Shown piece after piece: positions 46,960-58,385 of a stretch of DNA of 64,000 nucleotides; position 1 is the stretch's first letter; each line of letters begins with the position of its first letter. A model generated the notes under the pieces. The model saw nothing but the letters and a program-made list of their open reading frames with translations, was not told the DNA's origin and ran no database searches. Origin of the DNA: Tetragonia tetragonoides (lineage: Eukaryota; Streptophyta; Magnoliopsida; Caryophyllales; Aizoaceae); assembly GCA_038025085.1 (NCBI GenBank), contig CM076148.1, positions 33,276,501-33,340,500 on the forward strand, in the 5' to 3' direction. Position numbers and translations under genes: made by a program.

Positions 46960-47915
46960 TATGGAATAATTTTTTTTGTTTGTTTTTCTTTTACCATTAG
47001 CTTGTAGAAGCTAATATATGTACCTAGATGACAATCATTGTGTGGCCTTGTGGATGAGGGGTTTCGATATTTGTATGAGTGGCGGTCTTTAAATTTGTTA
47101 TAAGCTGTCTTTGTCCAACATATTCAAAACGTGTATAGCAAATTAGTTGGTACGTTGAATCTTGATCACAAGATGGCCAACAACCTCTGCTATTCGCAAA
47201 TTAATTGCAGAATCACTGGTCATTTGGGACACAAAGCACTCCTAGAGTGAAGGGAGTCGTACCGCTTACGCTATGGTTGTTCAATTAATCTCATCTATTC
47301 GTCTTTGATGGAATACAAGAGTCTGAACATAACGTAGGCCTCGATTCAGTTGCCGTCACATTCCTTTGATTACAAAAAATAAAAAATAAAAATAAAAATA
47401 ACAAGGAGAAATTTCAGTTTTTTTTATCACAAGGAAAACTATAGTTGGTAATATTGTACTTAGACATTCCATATGATGAACTTTTTTTTTAAAAAATCCA
47501 GGTGACCTTGTTTGTTAGCAAAGTTCGCTTTCTAACCATCATCAACTTGTCATAGGGTTTTTTTTTCTTTGATAAGAAACTTGTCATAGGGTTCATATAT
47601 ACCTCAAATACAGGGAAAACATAGCAATTCTTAGTTATTACTCCATCCGTTTCATATTGATCTTTACGTTTTCTTTATTGATTTGTTCCATATTGATCTT
47701 TACCTCTCTTAAATGAAAAATATTGGGTCAATTCTACCCATCCCCCTCATTCATATCTAAAAATTGAATTCAACTTACAAAAGAAAGATGGTGCCCTTGA
47801 ACAAGGGTTTAAAAGGGATAAAGGGGTAAAGTGATTGTCTTGAATCTCTGTGCCATTTAGAAACCTAAATATTAAAATAAAATGGGGGCAGTATGCTCGG
47901 TACACTTCCATCAAG
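46960..47915 (-). repeat. Duplicated upstream block of GDSL copy 4
   Basis: Matches 2473-3430 in order, including GCTTACGCTATGGTTGTTCAA and the end block CATCAAGTGATCG. A LINE fragment replaces the next GDSL gene at the right edge. Confidence 0.75.
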
Positions 47916-48982
47916 TGATCGTCCCCGATAAATTTTATTGGGGTTTCTCTAGCAATGGGGACTTCTCCTGCAAATCTGCTACTTGGTTAGCCCAAGGTAT
48001 AGAAAACGAGTATAAAAAACCTTGTGATTACAGCTGAATTTGGGATATAAATCTCCCTCCAAAGATCAAATTTTTCCTCTGAAAATTATGTCTCGATGGT
48101 CTGCCTACAAAAAACAGATTACAACAGAATAAGATTTTTATCCCTCAAGAATGTGTCTTTTGCAATTTTCATTGTGAAGACAAATTCCACCTCTTTTTTA
48201 GCTGTCCTGCTTTTATTCAAACGCTAGAGAAAGTCTGTAATCTCTATGATGTTAAAATTGAAGTAGTTGCAGATCAAAACTTATCCTTCATTCAAAGCTT
48301 AAATAAACTTAGGCATAAGCTGAGTGAGTGGGATTTTGTTCTACTAATAATGACTTGGTGGATGTTTTGGTTTGCTCGCAACAAAATTCAGTTTGAAAAC
48401 TTGTCCACCTGCCCAGCCCAAATAGCGATGTCTGTTCGAGTTAGTTTCACTGAGTGGAAAGCTATGGCATCCAAAACCTTCGATTATGACATAGCTGGTG
48501 CTTTTCACCACAAAGTAAAGAAAAAGGTACCTCGCAGTAATGTTTATTGGGTCCCACCTAGATCAGAATATGTTAAATTAAATTTTAATGGATCAAAAAT
48601 AAATAACAGTGGTGCGGCTGCAGGTTTTGTGCTGAGGGATGATAAGGGAGAAGCACTCGTACTGGGAGCGAGATCTTGTGGCACGAGCTCAATTTTGATG
48701 GCTGAAGCAATTGGTTTGCGAGAAGGAGTTCAAGTGGCCCGAGCCCGGGGATACAAGAACATTACAATAGAAGGTGATAATCTGGCAGTTATAAAAGCCA
48801 TCCGAGCAGAATCGAAGATACCTTGGGAGATTGAGAACATAACCATTGACACCAAAAAGGATCTACATTTTTTTGACAGAGTTGAGGTCCTGCACTATTT
48901 TAGGGAAGCAAATACTGTTGCTGACCGCCTAGCTCATGTGGGTCATACGACCGACTCCCTCACCCTTTGGTTAAATCCGTTT
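47916..48982 (+). pseudogene. LINE ORF2 C-terminus with RNase H domain
   Basis: The plus-strand frame begins with a degraded zf-RVT region (WGFSSNGDFSCKSATWLAQG; later KNRLQQNKIFIPQECVFC and CEDKFHLFFSCP) containing a stop near 48,079. An open frame of 212 residues (48,350-48,988) then carries the RVT_3-type RNase H fold: KLNFNGSKINNSGAAAGFVL, EAIGLREGVQVA, EGDNLAVIKAI and HYFREANTVADRLA. The first acidic catalytic Asp reads N (NFNGS instead of NFDGS), which would impair activity. The 3' end is cut by the Sirevirus LTR at 48,983, which supplies the stop codon. Confidence 0.85.
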
Positions 48983-50477
48983 TGTTGAACCCCATATGTT
49001 TTGATGATAATTAAACAATTGTACTTATGCTAATTATTAATCTAATGCTGTGCAAAAGTGTGATTTGTGTAGAAATGAAATTCGACATCTTAAGAACCGG
49101 GTGATCGTTCAACAACCGAGCATGATTATATCAAGAAGAAGATCAAGATAATCTGATTGTTAGAAATCATGTATGTGTGCCAATAACCTATGAGATTAAG
49201 TACTTGGACTTGGAACTTTGGGCAAACATTAAAGATGAAATGCATGCTGGGACATGGACCAACCCATGGACCAATGTCTTTGACAGTCCCAGCTGGCCCG
49301 CGGTTTAAACGTTTTTCGAATCTTGCTTTTGACACTTAAGCTTTTCTAACCTGTCACGCAAAGCATTTCTGGTGCACAAGGATTCCTTTTCAAATCAGAT
49401 TTACACTCAAATATTCAGCTTTTGAAAAGAATCTTACCTTTGGAAGAAAAAGCTTTGAAAGGTCCTAGGAATCTTTTGTTGTCTATTGTGCTAAGTTTAC
49501 TTACACAAGACAACTATCTAGGACAATCGAAAATCTGGTTAATTGAGAACCACTAGGATTCTCTAGCTCAAGAGATCAGATTTGAGAGGAAAGAAAGTAA
49601 AAGATTCTTTGAAAGTGTTTTTGCTTTACCCAAAGGATTTTCAAAGAAAGTCAAAAGATGCTTGGAAAGATGCTTGAGCTTTCCCTATATAAATGGGTGT
49701 TTATGCTTCAACAAAATCTAAGAGAGTGAAAACCAAAGTGTTTTGTAAAATCTTTACAAACTCAAAATCCTCTCTTCAATTGTTCCAAAACCGCTTTCAT
49801 ACAAAAGCAACGAGATACTGCCCAAACACAGTTCCTAGCCTTGTTCCCAAATCTCAGAAAGTCATTTGGCACTTAGGAACTTATTTTGTAACCTTTTCAT
49901 TTGCTTATCTAGAAGCGTTCAAAAAGTTGTATCTTGTATCTCTAATGAGAAGTTGAGCTATAGGTAGCTTGAGAGAGAAACACTCAAAACTTGAGGGAGT
50001 TTGTGAGTGTGCCAACTAAGAGTCGTTGGTGGATAGCTAGTGTATGCGATCGTGTTGTATTAGGCTTGCAAGAATGTCTGTACAACGGTGAGGACCAACT
50101 AAGAGTCGTTGGTTGTGAGAGTGCCAACTAAGAGTCGTTGGCGGATAGCTAGTGCGTGCTATCGGATTGTATTAAGCTTTTAAGGATGCTTGTACAATGG
50201 TTGGCTCAAGGAATACAACAAGAATTGTGAAATCCCACTAGAGGGTGGGTCGTGGTTTTACATCCAAATTGAGCCTTGGATGGTTTCCACGCTAAAAATA
50301 TCGTGTCTACTTTATGCTTTATCGTTTAAGTTTCCGCTGTGCTTTCTGTTCATATAGGAACAACTGAGGGAACACTGTTCCTAAGGTTGGTCCATCTTCA
50401 TCAGAAACGAAAATTAGCCAAAAATAGTAGACCCAATTCAACCCCCCTTCTTGTGTCTAACGAAGTGCATTCTATCA
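48983..50477 (+). repeat. 5' LTR of Sirevirus
   Basis: 1495 bp, TGTTGAACCCC...TCTATCA, with a TATATAAAT box at 49,686-49,694. Within it a block of about 85 bp beginning CCAACTAAGAGTCGTTGG (50,010 and 50,118) is tandemly duplicated. Confidence 0.92.
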
Positions 50478-50479
50478 AT

Positions 50480-50491
50480 TGGTATCAGAGC
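50480..50491 (+). promoter_or_regulatory. Primer binding site, initiator tRNA-Met type
   Basis: TGGTATCAGAGC, two bases after the 5' LTR. Confidence 0.92.
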
Positions 50492-50541
50492 AGGTTCTCA
50501 CTTAAAAAGCTAACCCGTTGTGAGTGAATCCTCAAAAATGA

Positions 50542-52422
50542 GTGCACCCTTTCACAATAGAAGGCCAATCCACCTCAAGACCTTCCTTGTTTAATGGTAA
50601 ACATTATGGTTGGTGGAAAGCCCGTATGGAGGTATTTATCAAGGCCGAAAATTACCAACTTTGGCGTATCATTACAAATGGTCCCCTCACCATTCCAAGC
50701 ATACCTAATGCTCAAGGTATCCTAGTTCCCAAGCCCGAAAATCAATATGATGATGACGACCTTGAGAAACTAAGGAAGAATGCCAAGGCCATAAGATTCA
50801 TCCATTGTGGTCTTGGTCCCGACGAGTACAACCGGATCGCAAGTTGTACAACTGCCAAGCAAATGTGGGATACCCTCCTTGTCGCACATGAAGGAACCAA
50901 TCAAGTCAAGCAATCTCGCATCGAACTCTTGGTAAGGGAATATGAACTCTTTTCTATGGAGAACAAAGAATCCATCAAGGATATGTTCACCCGGTTCACT
51001 AACATCACAAATGAGCTCAAATCCCTTGGTAAAATCTTTACCACCGAAGAACTTGTGAGAAAAGTTCTAAGAATCTTACCTCCCATATGGGATAGTAAGG
51101 TCACGACGATCCAAGAGGCAAAGCAAATGGATACCTTGTCCTTAGATGAGCTCATTGGTAATCTCCAAACTCATGAGAGTAGAGTGAGTTCTCGGAACAA
51201 AGAAGATATCAAGAAGGACAAGGGTCTTGCCTTGAATGTTGAAGATGAAGGATCTCAAGAAGAACTTGACTTGGAAGATGATTTTGCCTTAGTCACCAAA
51301 AGGCTTAAAAATCTTTACCAAAGGTTCAGATCTGGAACCAGAAGAGGAGGGGTCTTCAAAGGTAAAGGTACCTCAGCAAGGTATCAACAAGAAGTGTGCC
51401 ACAAATGCAAAAAGCCGGGACATTTCATCAAAGATTGTCCTGGCACAGGCGAGGAACAACGTCAGGAACAAGGACGGGAACGACCCAACAGACGTGTTGC
51501 TGTCACTAAGTCAAGAGAACAATTCTTACAAACTATGATTGCCACTTGGGGCGATGAAGAGGAAGAGGATCCAGAGGAACCAGAGGAGGTCGTCCAGATA
51601 GCCTTAGTAGCTAATGACAACCTGGAACTCAGTGATGAGTCCTTTGAGGTAACTTCCTTCGATTCAAACGATAGTTTGCATGCATCTACTCTTGATGACA
51701 TAATTAGCATGATTGATGCTTTAGCTTTGAAACTTCATGTTGTGCATGTTGAAAATGATGATCTAGTGGAGTCCTTAGATACCATGAGTAAGGACTTAAA
51801 AAGAGTGGTTGATGAAAAGAAAGATCTTCAAACCGAATATGACCTAATGAGAAAACATTGTTTAAATCTAGAGAGGTCATTGGAAGAATCTAAAGAGACC
51901 AACTCTTCACTAAGAACTAAACTCGAAAACATGCGCATTCATGAGATTCTTGATAAAAGCATACAAGCTGATGTGATGCATATCTGTTTTGAGTCGTTGA
52001 AGTCTGATTTGGAGCATGCTAATAAGGTCTCAAAAATGGAAAACAAAAAACTTGAGACACTTAGCAAAGAATCGTTGCATGTTAATGAAAGCGTCATAAG
52101 GAACAATGTTTGGAACCATGTTTGGAACAAGGATTCTAAAGCAACGCAAATGCTGAACGCAAATCACAACAAAACCCGAAATGGTTTAGGGTTTAAAAGC
52201 GTTAAAAAGCCATGGAATCCTCATTCTAAATATGCTGACCTGCCATGTAATAGACTATGCATGTTTTGTGGCAAAACGGGTCATAAGATAAGAGATTGTC
52301 ATGTGAAACAACATGCCACTAAAAGGAATGAAAACTTTAAGTGGAAGAAGAAAGACAATACTCTTATTCATTGTGTTGGAAAGGAACCCAAACTTGTTTG
52401 GGTTCCTAAATCTAACCATTGA
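50542..52422 (+). CDS. Sirevirus gag
   Basis: An open frame of 626 codons. The UBN2-type capsid core is at the N-terminus (SLFNGKHYGWWKARMEVFI, AKQMWDTLLVAHEGTNQVKQ, RILPPIWDSKVTTIQEA). A CCHC knuckle CHKCKKPGHFIKDC lies at about residue 286, and a second, CMFCGKTGHKIRDC, near residue 573, with an acidic and coiled-coil stretch between them. This two-knuckle, long gag is typical of Sireviruses. The frame opens on GTG. The nearest upstream ATG (50,537) is in another phase and reads into the same N-terminal peptide only until about 50,551, suggesting a 1-bp indel at the start. It ends in TGA at 52,420, and pol begins in a different frame. Confidence 0.9.
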   Translation: MHPFTIEGQSTSRPSLFNGKHYGWWKARMEVFIKAENYQLWRIITNGPLTIPSIPNAQGILVPKPENQYDDDDLEKLRKNAKAIRFIHCGLGPDEYNRIASCTTAKQMWDTLLVAHEGTNQVKQSRIELLVREYELFSMENKESIKDMFTRFTNITNELKSLGKIFTTEELVRKVLRILPPIWDSKVTTIQEAKQMDTLSLDELIGNLQTHESRVSSRNKEDIKKDKGLALNVEDEGSQEELDLEDDFALVTKRLKNLYQRFRSGTRRGGVFKGKGTSARYQQEVCHKCKKPGHFIKDCPGTGEEQRQEQGRERPNRRVAVTKSREQFLQTMIATWGDEEEEDPEEPEEVVQIALVANDNLELSDESFEVTSFDSNDSLHASTLDDIISMIDALALKLHVVHVENDDLVESLDTMSKDLKRVVDEKKDLQTEYDLMRKHCLNLERSLEESKETNSSLRTKLENMRIHEILDKSIQADVMHICFESLKSDLEHANKVSKMENKKLETLSKESLHVNESVIRNNVWNHVWNKDSKATQMLNANHNKTRNGLGFKSVKKPWNPHSKYADLPCNRLCMFCGKTGHKIRDCHVKQHATKRNENFKWKKKDNTLIHCVGKEPKLVWVPKSNH

Positions 52423-52436
52423 TTGTTGTGTAGGCA

Positions 52437-53219
52437 TTGGTGGGAGAGAGCAACCAATCTTGGTACTTGGATAGTGGTTGCTCAAGGCACATGACCGGAG
52501 ATCAATCAAATTTTCTCTCACTAACGCCCTTTGACGGTGGTAGTGTATCCTTTGGTGACGGCTTGACGGGAAAAATCATTGGTGTTGGTAAGATTGGACC
52601 GTCACCATCACACTCCATTGATAACGTGTATTTGGTAAGAGGTTTAAAGCATAATCTCTTAAGTATCTCGCAACTATGTGATCATGGAAACAAGGTAGAA
52701 TTTTTCAAAGATAGTTGCTTGATTGTAAGTACCAAAAGTGGAGATGTTGTGTTGAGGGGGAAGCGACACAACAATGTTTACAAAGCCAAACTTTACTCCC
52801 TTCCCCACATTGATTTGACATGTTTAAGTGTTCTTGGAGATGATGCTTTACTTTGGCATACAAGGTTAGGGCATGCTAGCTTGTCTTTGTTGCATAAGTT
52901 GTCTTCTCAAGACTTGGTTGTTGGTTTGCCGTCAATTAAGTTTAAAGATGATAAAATTTGTGATGCATGTGCTAAAGGAAAACAAGTTAGATCATCTTTC
53001 AAGACCAAAAACATGGTTAGCATCTCTAGACCACTTGAATTGATTCACATGGACTTATGTGGCCCTATGAGGGTAGTAAGTAGAGGTGGCATGCGTTATG
53101 TGCTAGTTGTTGTTGATGATTACTCTCGTTTTACTTGGACCTCGTTTCTTTCTTCAAAAGATGAGACATTTGATGTGTTTTGTGATTTTCATGAGAAAGA
53201 CACAAAGGTTAAGTGGTAA
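52437..53219 (+). pseudogene. Sirevirus protease and integrase N-terminal half
   Basis: The frame shows the protease active site WYLDSGCSRHMTG, the GAG-pre-integrase HHCC zinc region (LWHTRLGHASLSLLHKL with CDACAKGKQ) and the first integrase core Asp in HMDLCGPM. It stops at 53,217 shortly before the second core Asp. The remainder continues in a different frame from about 53,195, so a frameshift splits integrase. Confidence 0.88.
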
Positions 53220-55391
53220 TCAACTCTTGAGCATGAGATCCGATAACGGTACCGAATTTAAGAATTCCAAATTTATTGAGTATTGTAATGAGCATGGCAT
53301 TGATCACAACTTCTCGGCCCCTAGGACACCCCAACAAAATGGTGTAGTTGAAAGGAAGAATAGGACACTAGAAGATATTGCAAGAACCATGTTAATTGCT
53401 AGTGGACTTCCTAGAAACTTTTGGGCCGAAGCCGTGAACACGGCTTGCTACATAATAAACCGTTGCATGATTCGACCCTTGCTTAAAATGACTCCCTATG
53501 AACTCTTCAAAGGGAGAAAGCCTAGCATTATGCATTTTAGAACGTTTGGTTGCAAATGCTTTGTGCACAACAATGATAAAGATAATCTAGGCAAGTTTGA
53601 TGCAAGAAGTGATGAAGCGGTTTTTATTGGTTACTCTTCGCATAGTAAAGCTTACAAAGTTTACAACAAGAGAACCATGTGTGTAGAGGAAAGTGCTCAC
53701 GTGATCTTTGATGAGTCTAATGTTTTGATTGAGAATCCGCAGGATGAGGACTTTGAAATAGGGCTCGTCAGAAACTGGACAGAGCAACCTAACATGGAAG
53801 GAACAGGGAAAGGACCAATGACGCCCAGTTCCCCATAAGGTGAATTGCCACTGACAGGGGGAACTGGGAATGCAACAGACCCTGGTCCTTCAACTGTTCC
53901 GTCCATAAGCAACTCCAGTGACGAAATTGCAAATGATGGCACTACACTTCCAATAAGTGTAAGGCCTTGGAAGCATCAAAGCTCTCACCCTCTGGATCAG
54001 ATCGTAAGCGACTTCAGCAAAGGGACTCAGACCAGGTCCTCAGTTCAGAATTATTGTGCTCACTTTGCGTTTCTTTCAATCATTGAGCCGAGAAACCATG
54101 GTGAAGCTCTACAAGACCCGGATTGGATCATAGCCATGCAAGATGAGTTGAACCTATTCAAGAGGAGTAATGTCTGGCACTTGGTACCATGTCCTACAGA
54201 TCGTTTGGTCATTGGAACCAAATGGGTATTTCGAAACAAGCTCGATGAGCTAGGGACCGTGGTAAGGAACAATGCTCGCCTTGTGGTGCAAGGGTACAAT
54301 CAAGAGGAAGGTATTGACTATGAGGAAACATTTGCACCGGTAGCTTGCATTGAAGCTATCCGTATCCTTATTGCCTTTGCGGCACATATGGGTATGACCC
54401 TCTTTCAAATGGACGTTAAGAGTGCTTTCCTTAACGGTTATTTGAAAGAGGAAGTGTTTGTTGAACAACCCCCCGGTTTTAAGAATGAAGAATTTGAAAA
54501 TCATGTGTTTAAGTTGGAGAAGGCGTTATATGGCTTAAAGCAAGCTCCTAGAGCATGGTATGAACTCTTGTCTAAGTTCTTATTGGAAAATGATTTTCAA
54601 AGAGGCAAAATTGACAACACATTGTTTTTAAAGGTGAAAGACAAACACATATTAGTTGTACAAATTTATGTTGATGACATTATTTTTGGTGCTACTAATG
54701 AGTGTTTGTGCAAGGAATTTTCGGACCTAATGACAAGTGAATTTGAGATGAGCATGATGGGGGAGCTCAATTTCTTTTTGGGCCTTCAAATCAAGCAAAC
54801 CAAGGAAGGAATAATGATACACCAACAAAAGTATCTCAAGGAGCTCGTAAAGAAGTATGGGATGGACGCCTCAAAACCTATGGATACACCAATTGCTACC
54901 GTAACCAAACTTGACATGGACGAGCATGGCAAGAAGATTGACGAGAAATTGTATCGAGGTATGATAGGCTCTCTCCTTTATTTAACAGCTAGTAGACCGG
55001 ACATTGTGTTTAGTGTTGGATTATGTGCTCGTTTTCAATCATGTCCTAAAGAGTCTCACTTGCTTGCGGTAAAAAGAATCTTGAGATATTTACATGGTCA
55101 TAATGATTTGTGTCTTTGGTACCCCATTGGTACAAATTGTGAGTTGGTTGGTTATTGCGATGCCGATTATGCCGGATACTTGGTTGACCGAAAGAGCACA
55201 TCCTGTATGGCTCACTTCCTTGGGTCTTGTTTGAGCTCTTGGGGATTCAAGAAGCAAAACTCAATTGCATTGTCAACGGCCGAAGCGGAATACGTTTTTG
55301 CGGCCTCGTGTTGTGCTCAAATGATTTGGATTAAACAACAAGTGAATGATTTTGGTATTGTCATGAATTGCATGCCCATATTTTGTGATAA
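53196..55391 (+). pseudogene. Sirevirus integrase C-part, reverse transcriptase, RNase H start
   Basis: Begins with MRSDNGTEFKN and PRTPQQNGVVERKNRT (integrase DDE continuation). A stop at 53,836-53,838 lies in the linker before reverse transcriptase. The RT domain is complete in sequence: [48 protein letters not shown] and the catalytic IYVDDIIFG. RNase H follows with [16 protein letters not shown] and [13 protein letters not shown] and is cut at the PIFCDN motif by the CACTA insertion at 55,392. The element cannot make an uninterrupted polyprotein. Confidence 0.9.
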
Positions 55392-55414
55392 CACTACAAG
55401 AAAATCCGTTTTTT

Positions 55415-55680
55415 GCAACGATAAAAAAAATATCGTTGCAAAAAATGTTTTGTGCAACGATATTGACATATCGTTGCTAAAAGTTATTGCAATAATGACA
55501 TTTTCATTTCCCTCCTTTGGATTAATATTCTGTAACGACAAAAAGACGTTGCAATACTTACCTTTATTTATTGCAATGACACTTGTCGTTGCTGAATACT
55601 ATCCATGTATATGGCAACGAGCTGTGTCGTTGCTGAAGATGAGCAGTTGTTATAGCAACGAGCCGTATCGTTGCAAAAGA
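55415..55680. repeat. CACTA left subterminal repeats
   Basis: About six paired motifs of the form GCAACGA, a spacer of 4-14 bp, then TCGTTGC, so each pair can fold into a small hairpin. These are likely transposase-binding subterminal repeats. Confidence 0.8.
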
Positions 55681-55863
55681 AATAAAGAAATAGAATTGGA
55701 AAAAATAGATTTAGTTTTAGTGTATTCTTTTTCTAGACTTTTCCACGCTCATCGCTCAGTTTCATTTTGCTTCATTCTCGCCTCTCTCTCTCGCTCTTTA
55801 ATGTCGCGTCCCTCTTCTCCTCTTCCCCTTTGTTTTTCTACAGCAGCTCCACATGAATTCACC

Positions 55864-55867
<4 letters not shown>

Positions 55868-55909
<42 letters not shown>
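55868..55909 (+). repeat. (TC)n microsatellite
   Basis: About 21 TC units just before the EB1-like ATG at 55,918; perhaps captured 5' UTR. Confidence 0.9.
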
Positions 55910-55910
<1 letters not shown>

Positions 55911-55917
55911 GTTGGAA

Positions 55918-56342
55918 ATGGCGTCGAAGATAGGTAAGATGGATCCAGCATACTTCGTTGGTAGAGCCGAGATTCTGGCTTGGATCTAACTCCACTCTCC
56001 AGCTCAATCTATCCAATGTCGAAGAGGTTATCTTTCTCTCTCTTCAAATCAGAATATCAAATGCGTTTATTTTTTCTTCTCTGATAATTATTTAATGCTA
56101 AGTGATATCAAATTGCCTTCGAGATTAACTAAAGTTCTAGGTTTTCTCGCGAATTGAATATGAATCTTGAAATACAATTGTGGAAAATCAGGCATGTTCT
56201 TGAGCACTTCATTGCAAGCTAAAGGACCCAGCGCATCTGGAATGGTGCCGATGCACAAGGTGAATTTCGTCGCGAATAATGAGTATAATATGATTAAGAA
56301 CTACAAAGTTCTTCAAAATGTCTGCAGCAAGCTCAAAATCTG
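55918..56342 (+). pseudogene. EB1: Captured EB1-like gene fragment (exons 1-2)
   Basis: Exon 1 (55,918-56,026) starts with ATG and reads MASKIGKMDPAYFVGRAEIL, matching the calponin-homology start of plant EB1 microtubule plus-end proteins. An extra T near 55,987 puts a stop after AW-I, while the following bases read STLQLNLSNVEE in the shifted frame. A GT donor follows GAAGAG. Exon 2 (about 56,193-56,342) reads VPMHKVNF, NEYNMIKNYKVLQ and SKLKI, again EB1 order, but its first part is scrambled. EB1 binds growing microtubule ends; this fragment lacks the EB1 C-terminal dimer domain and is disabled. It lies inside a CACTA transposon, so it is probably a captured copy. Confidence 0.82.
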
Positions 56343-57103
56343 TAAGGTTTCTCGCTCTTTTTGATCTCTGTCGATTTCTATGGTTTTGTTTCAATTCGAC
56401 TCGTAATTAAGTTTAGGGTTTGTAGGTTTTGATCTACCCTGCCATTAAATTGGCTATTTGGCAGATTTTAGGGCTTTCATTTTATTTTGAATGGAATTTA
56501 TGACAATTATTGTTGACATGGTAAATTTCCGTGCCTAGATTATTCTCGTTAGTCTGCTCCATTGTTTTGTTGGAAGATTAGTGTTTGTTGAAATTCTGGG
56601 TTAGGGTTATACTCAAATTATGGTTTGATTCAAAAGCAAAGATCTTATCTAATAAATGTGAAACATATTTGGGAAGGAGAATTGGAAAAAACTAAAATAC
56701 TTCACATATTAAAAAGGATTGGGAAAATACAAATGTTATTGTAAGTAAGTACAATAGAACGGTAGGACTACAAAGTAACTTTAAATTTTCATTCAGACAT
56801 GATGGATCTTTTCTGTATTGGTGAACTTTCAGGAGCATATATATTTAGTCAGAGGCTCTTTAGACTAACTAAAGCAGGATAATATTAGATGTAGGATTTG
56901 AAGGCCAAACAAGATGAAGGAAATGAAAAAGATGTAGAATTCCCTTGCTCTTAAGATTACGATGTGGTCAGGCAGTTCCATGTTGCGACTAAAGATATAT
57001 TTGCCAACGGATGATGCTTTAGCCTAGTACCTCTAACTCTAACAAGTATTTGATATATCGCATATTCGTATGTGATGTTACTGATCATTCTTTAAAATTA
57101 TTA

Positions 57104-58385
57104 ACAGAGTGATTTACAGATAAGTGAGATAAGTGAGACACTGATTGACTTAAACCACAAGTCACAGTTCTTTATGGGATCCCCTCTACAACATCTCGTC
57201 TTGCTTATGATCCTTTTCGGCAGCTTTTGGCAGTCGGAACCGTGTGAGTTAAATTCCTTGTGTTTTTGCTGATTAATGTTAGTAGGGGTATTATTAGCTT
57301 TATGCATTTCATTGAAGATTGAATGGGGTTAGCTGTTGACAGTTGTGATATCCTCTTCTACTTTAATTTGACCAAAAGATGTTTTGTGACTTTGTCCAGA
57401 CATAGACAACACATTGAACTAATGCTCTTCATTATTTACCTATGCTTTTGACAGATACAGTAGGATTAAGGTTATTGGCAGTCACAATATTAAAGGCCTT
57501 CTAACATCTCTCAAGGAACTTTCTTTCAAGAACTTGGATGTAACTTTGCATGAATATTTTCCTTTATGCTTTCTGGAAGCAAAATTTCTCGTTAATCTTA
57601 GCATAGAACATAATTTGATCTAATCAGCATTTTCTGTAGTTTCCTGCTATTATCTATGGTAATGGATCAGATAACATCAATGGTCTGCATTCCTTGTCGG
57701 TTGGAGCTGAATACATGCTTGACAGACTTGTGTTCTCTGTATTGATTCGCAACTCACAAGCTACAATGTTAACAGGTTGACATTATTATGTGTGTTTATG
57801 TTGTATGCTCACCGAGGCAGTTTCTACTGGTAACCTTGGACTTTGCTTCGTACATTTTACCCTCTAGGACTTATCTACGGTGGGAACCTCTTGGTGGTGG
57901 TGATTTTTATTGTATATGTTTAATATCTAAAGGATCTATGACCAAAAGAATATCTGAAAGATTTCTTCTATCCTAGGTTTGAAGAGGGTAATCTAATTTC
58001 TTTGTTTTTGTTGTTTAATCTCACATGGGTCACATTGAATCTGTAGTTTACTTTATCTTGAACACATGTGTTACCTTATATAGGAGATCTCCAGGCATAG
58101 ATGTTCTAAAATGTTCCTTCAACTGATCAACAAACGTCACAGTTGTAGGGTATGGTTCTTTGGCCTTCAGCATTTCTGTTACTAACTAATTTTATTTTCT
58201 TTTTCTTTCTGGTCTCAGTTCCTGTAGAATCAAGGTGTCCTAGTCAATGTTTCAAATGAAAATGATATTCAGGTACCAATTCTACATCACAGGAAACCAT
58301 GGCTAAGAGATGAATGTGGACTGGTCTCTATTCTTAAATATGATGTTGTAGAAAGAGAGCTTTTGCAGCAGCCATAGAGTATCCC
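57104..58385 (+). pseudogene. Captured tomosyn/LGL-like WD40 gene fragments
   Basis: Exon-like pieces in gene order: about 57,145-57,245 reads VTVLYGIPSTTSRLAYDPFR then LLAVGT; 57,457-57,540 reads RIKVIGSHNIKGLL and FKNLD; 58,219-58,275 reads NQGVLVNVSNENDIQ after an in-frame TAG; 58,310-58,377 reads GLVSILKYD then ERELLQQP. The succession GIPST, RLLAIGT, KVIG, NQG-LVSISNENEIQ, GLLSVIKYD is the N-terminal WD40 region of plant tomosyn-like (syntaxin-binding, LGL family) proteins. Borders carry AG and GT dinucleotides, so introns were captured too, and the copy is broken by stops. An unrelated exon-like piece lies between the second and third fragments. The family call is from memory and would need a protein search. 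Confidence 0.65.
57642..57777 (+). pseudogene. Unidentified exon-like piece in CACTA interior
   Basis: Bounded by TTTCTGTAG on the left and a GTTGAC donor-like sequence on the right, it is open for 45 codons (FPAIIYGNGSDNINGLHSLS, then VGAEYMLDRLVFSVLIRNSQ). It is not part of the tomosyn order as I recall it. It may be a third captured gene fragment or coding-like noise. Confidence 0.35.

Noticed and set aside
55392..55911. C-terminal extension of the Sirevirus pol frame past RNase H
   Set aside because: The frame simply reads into the CACTA element until a stop; it is not a fused domain.
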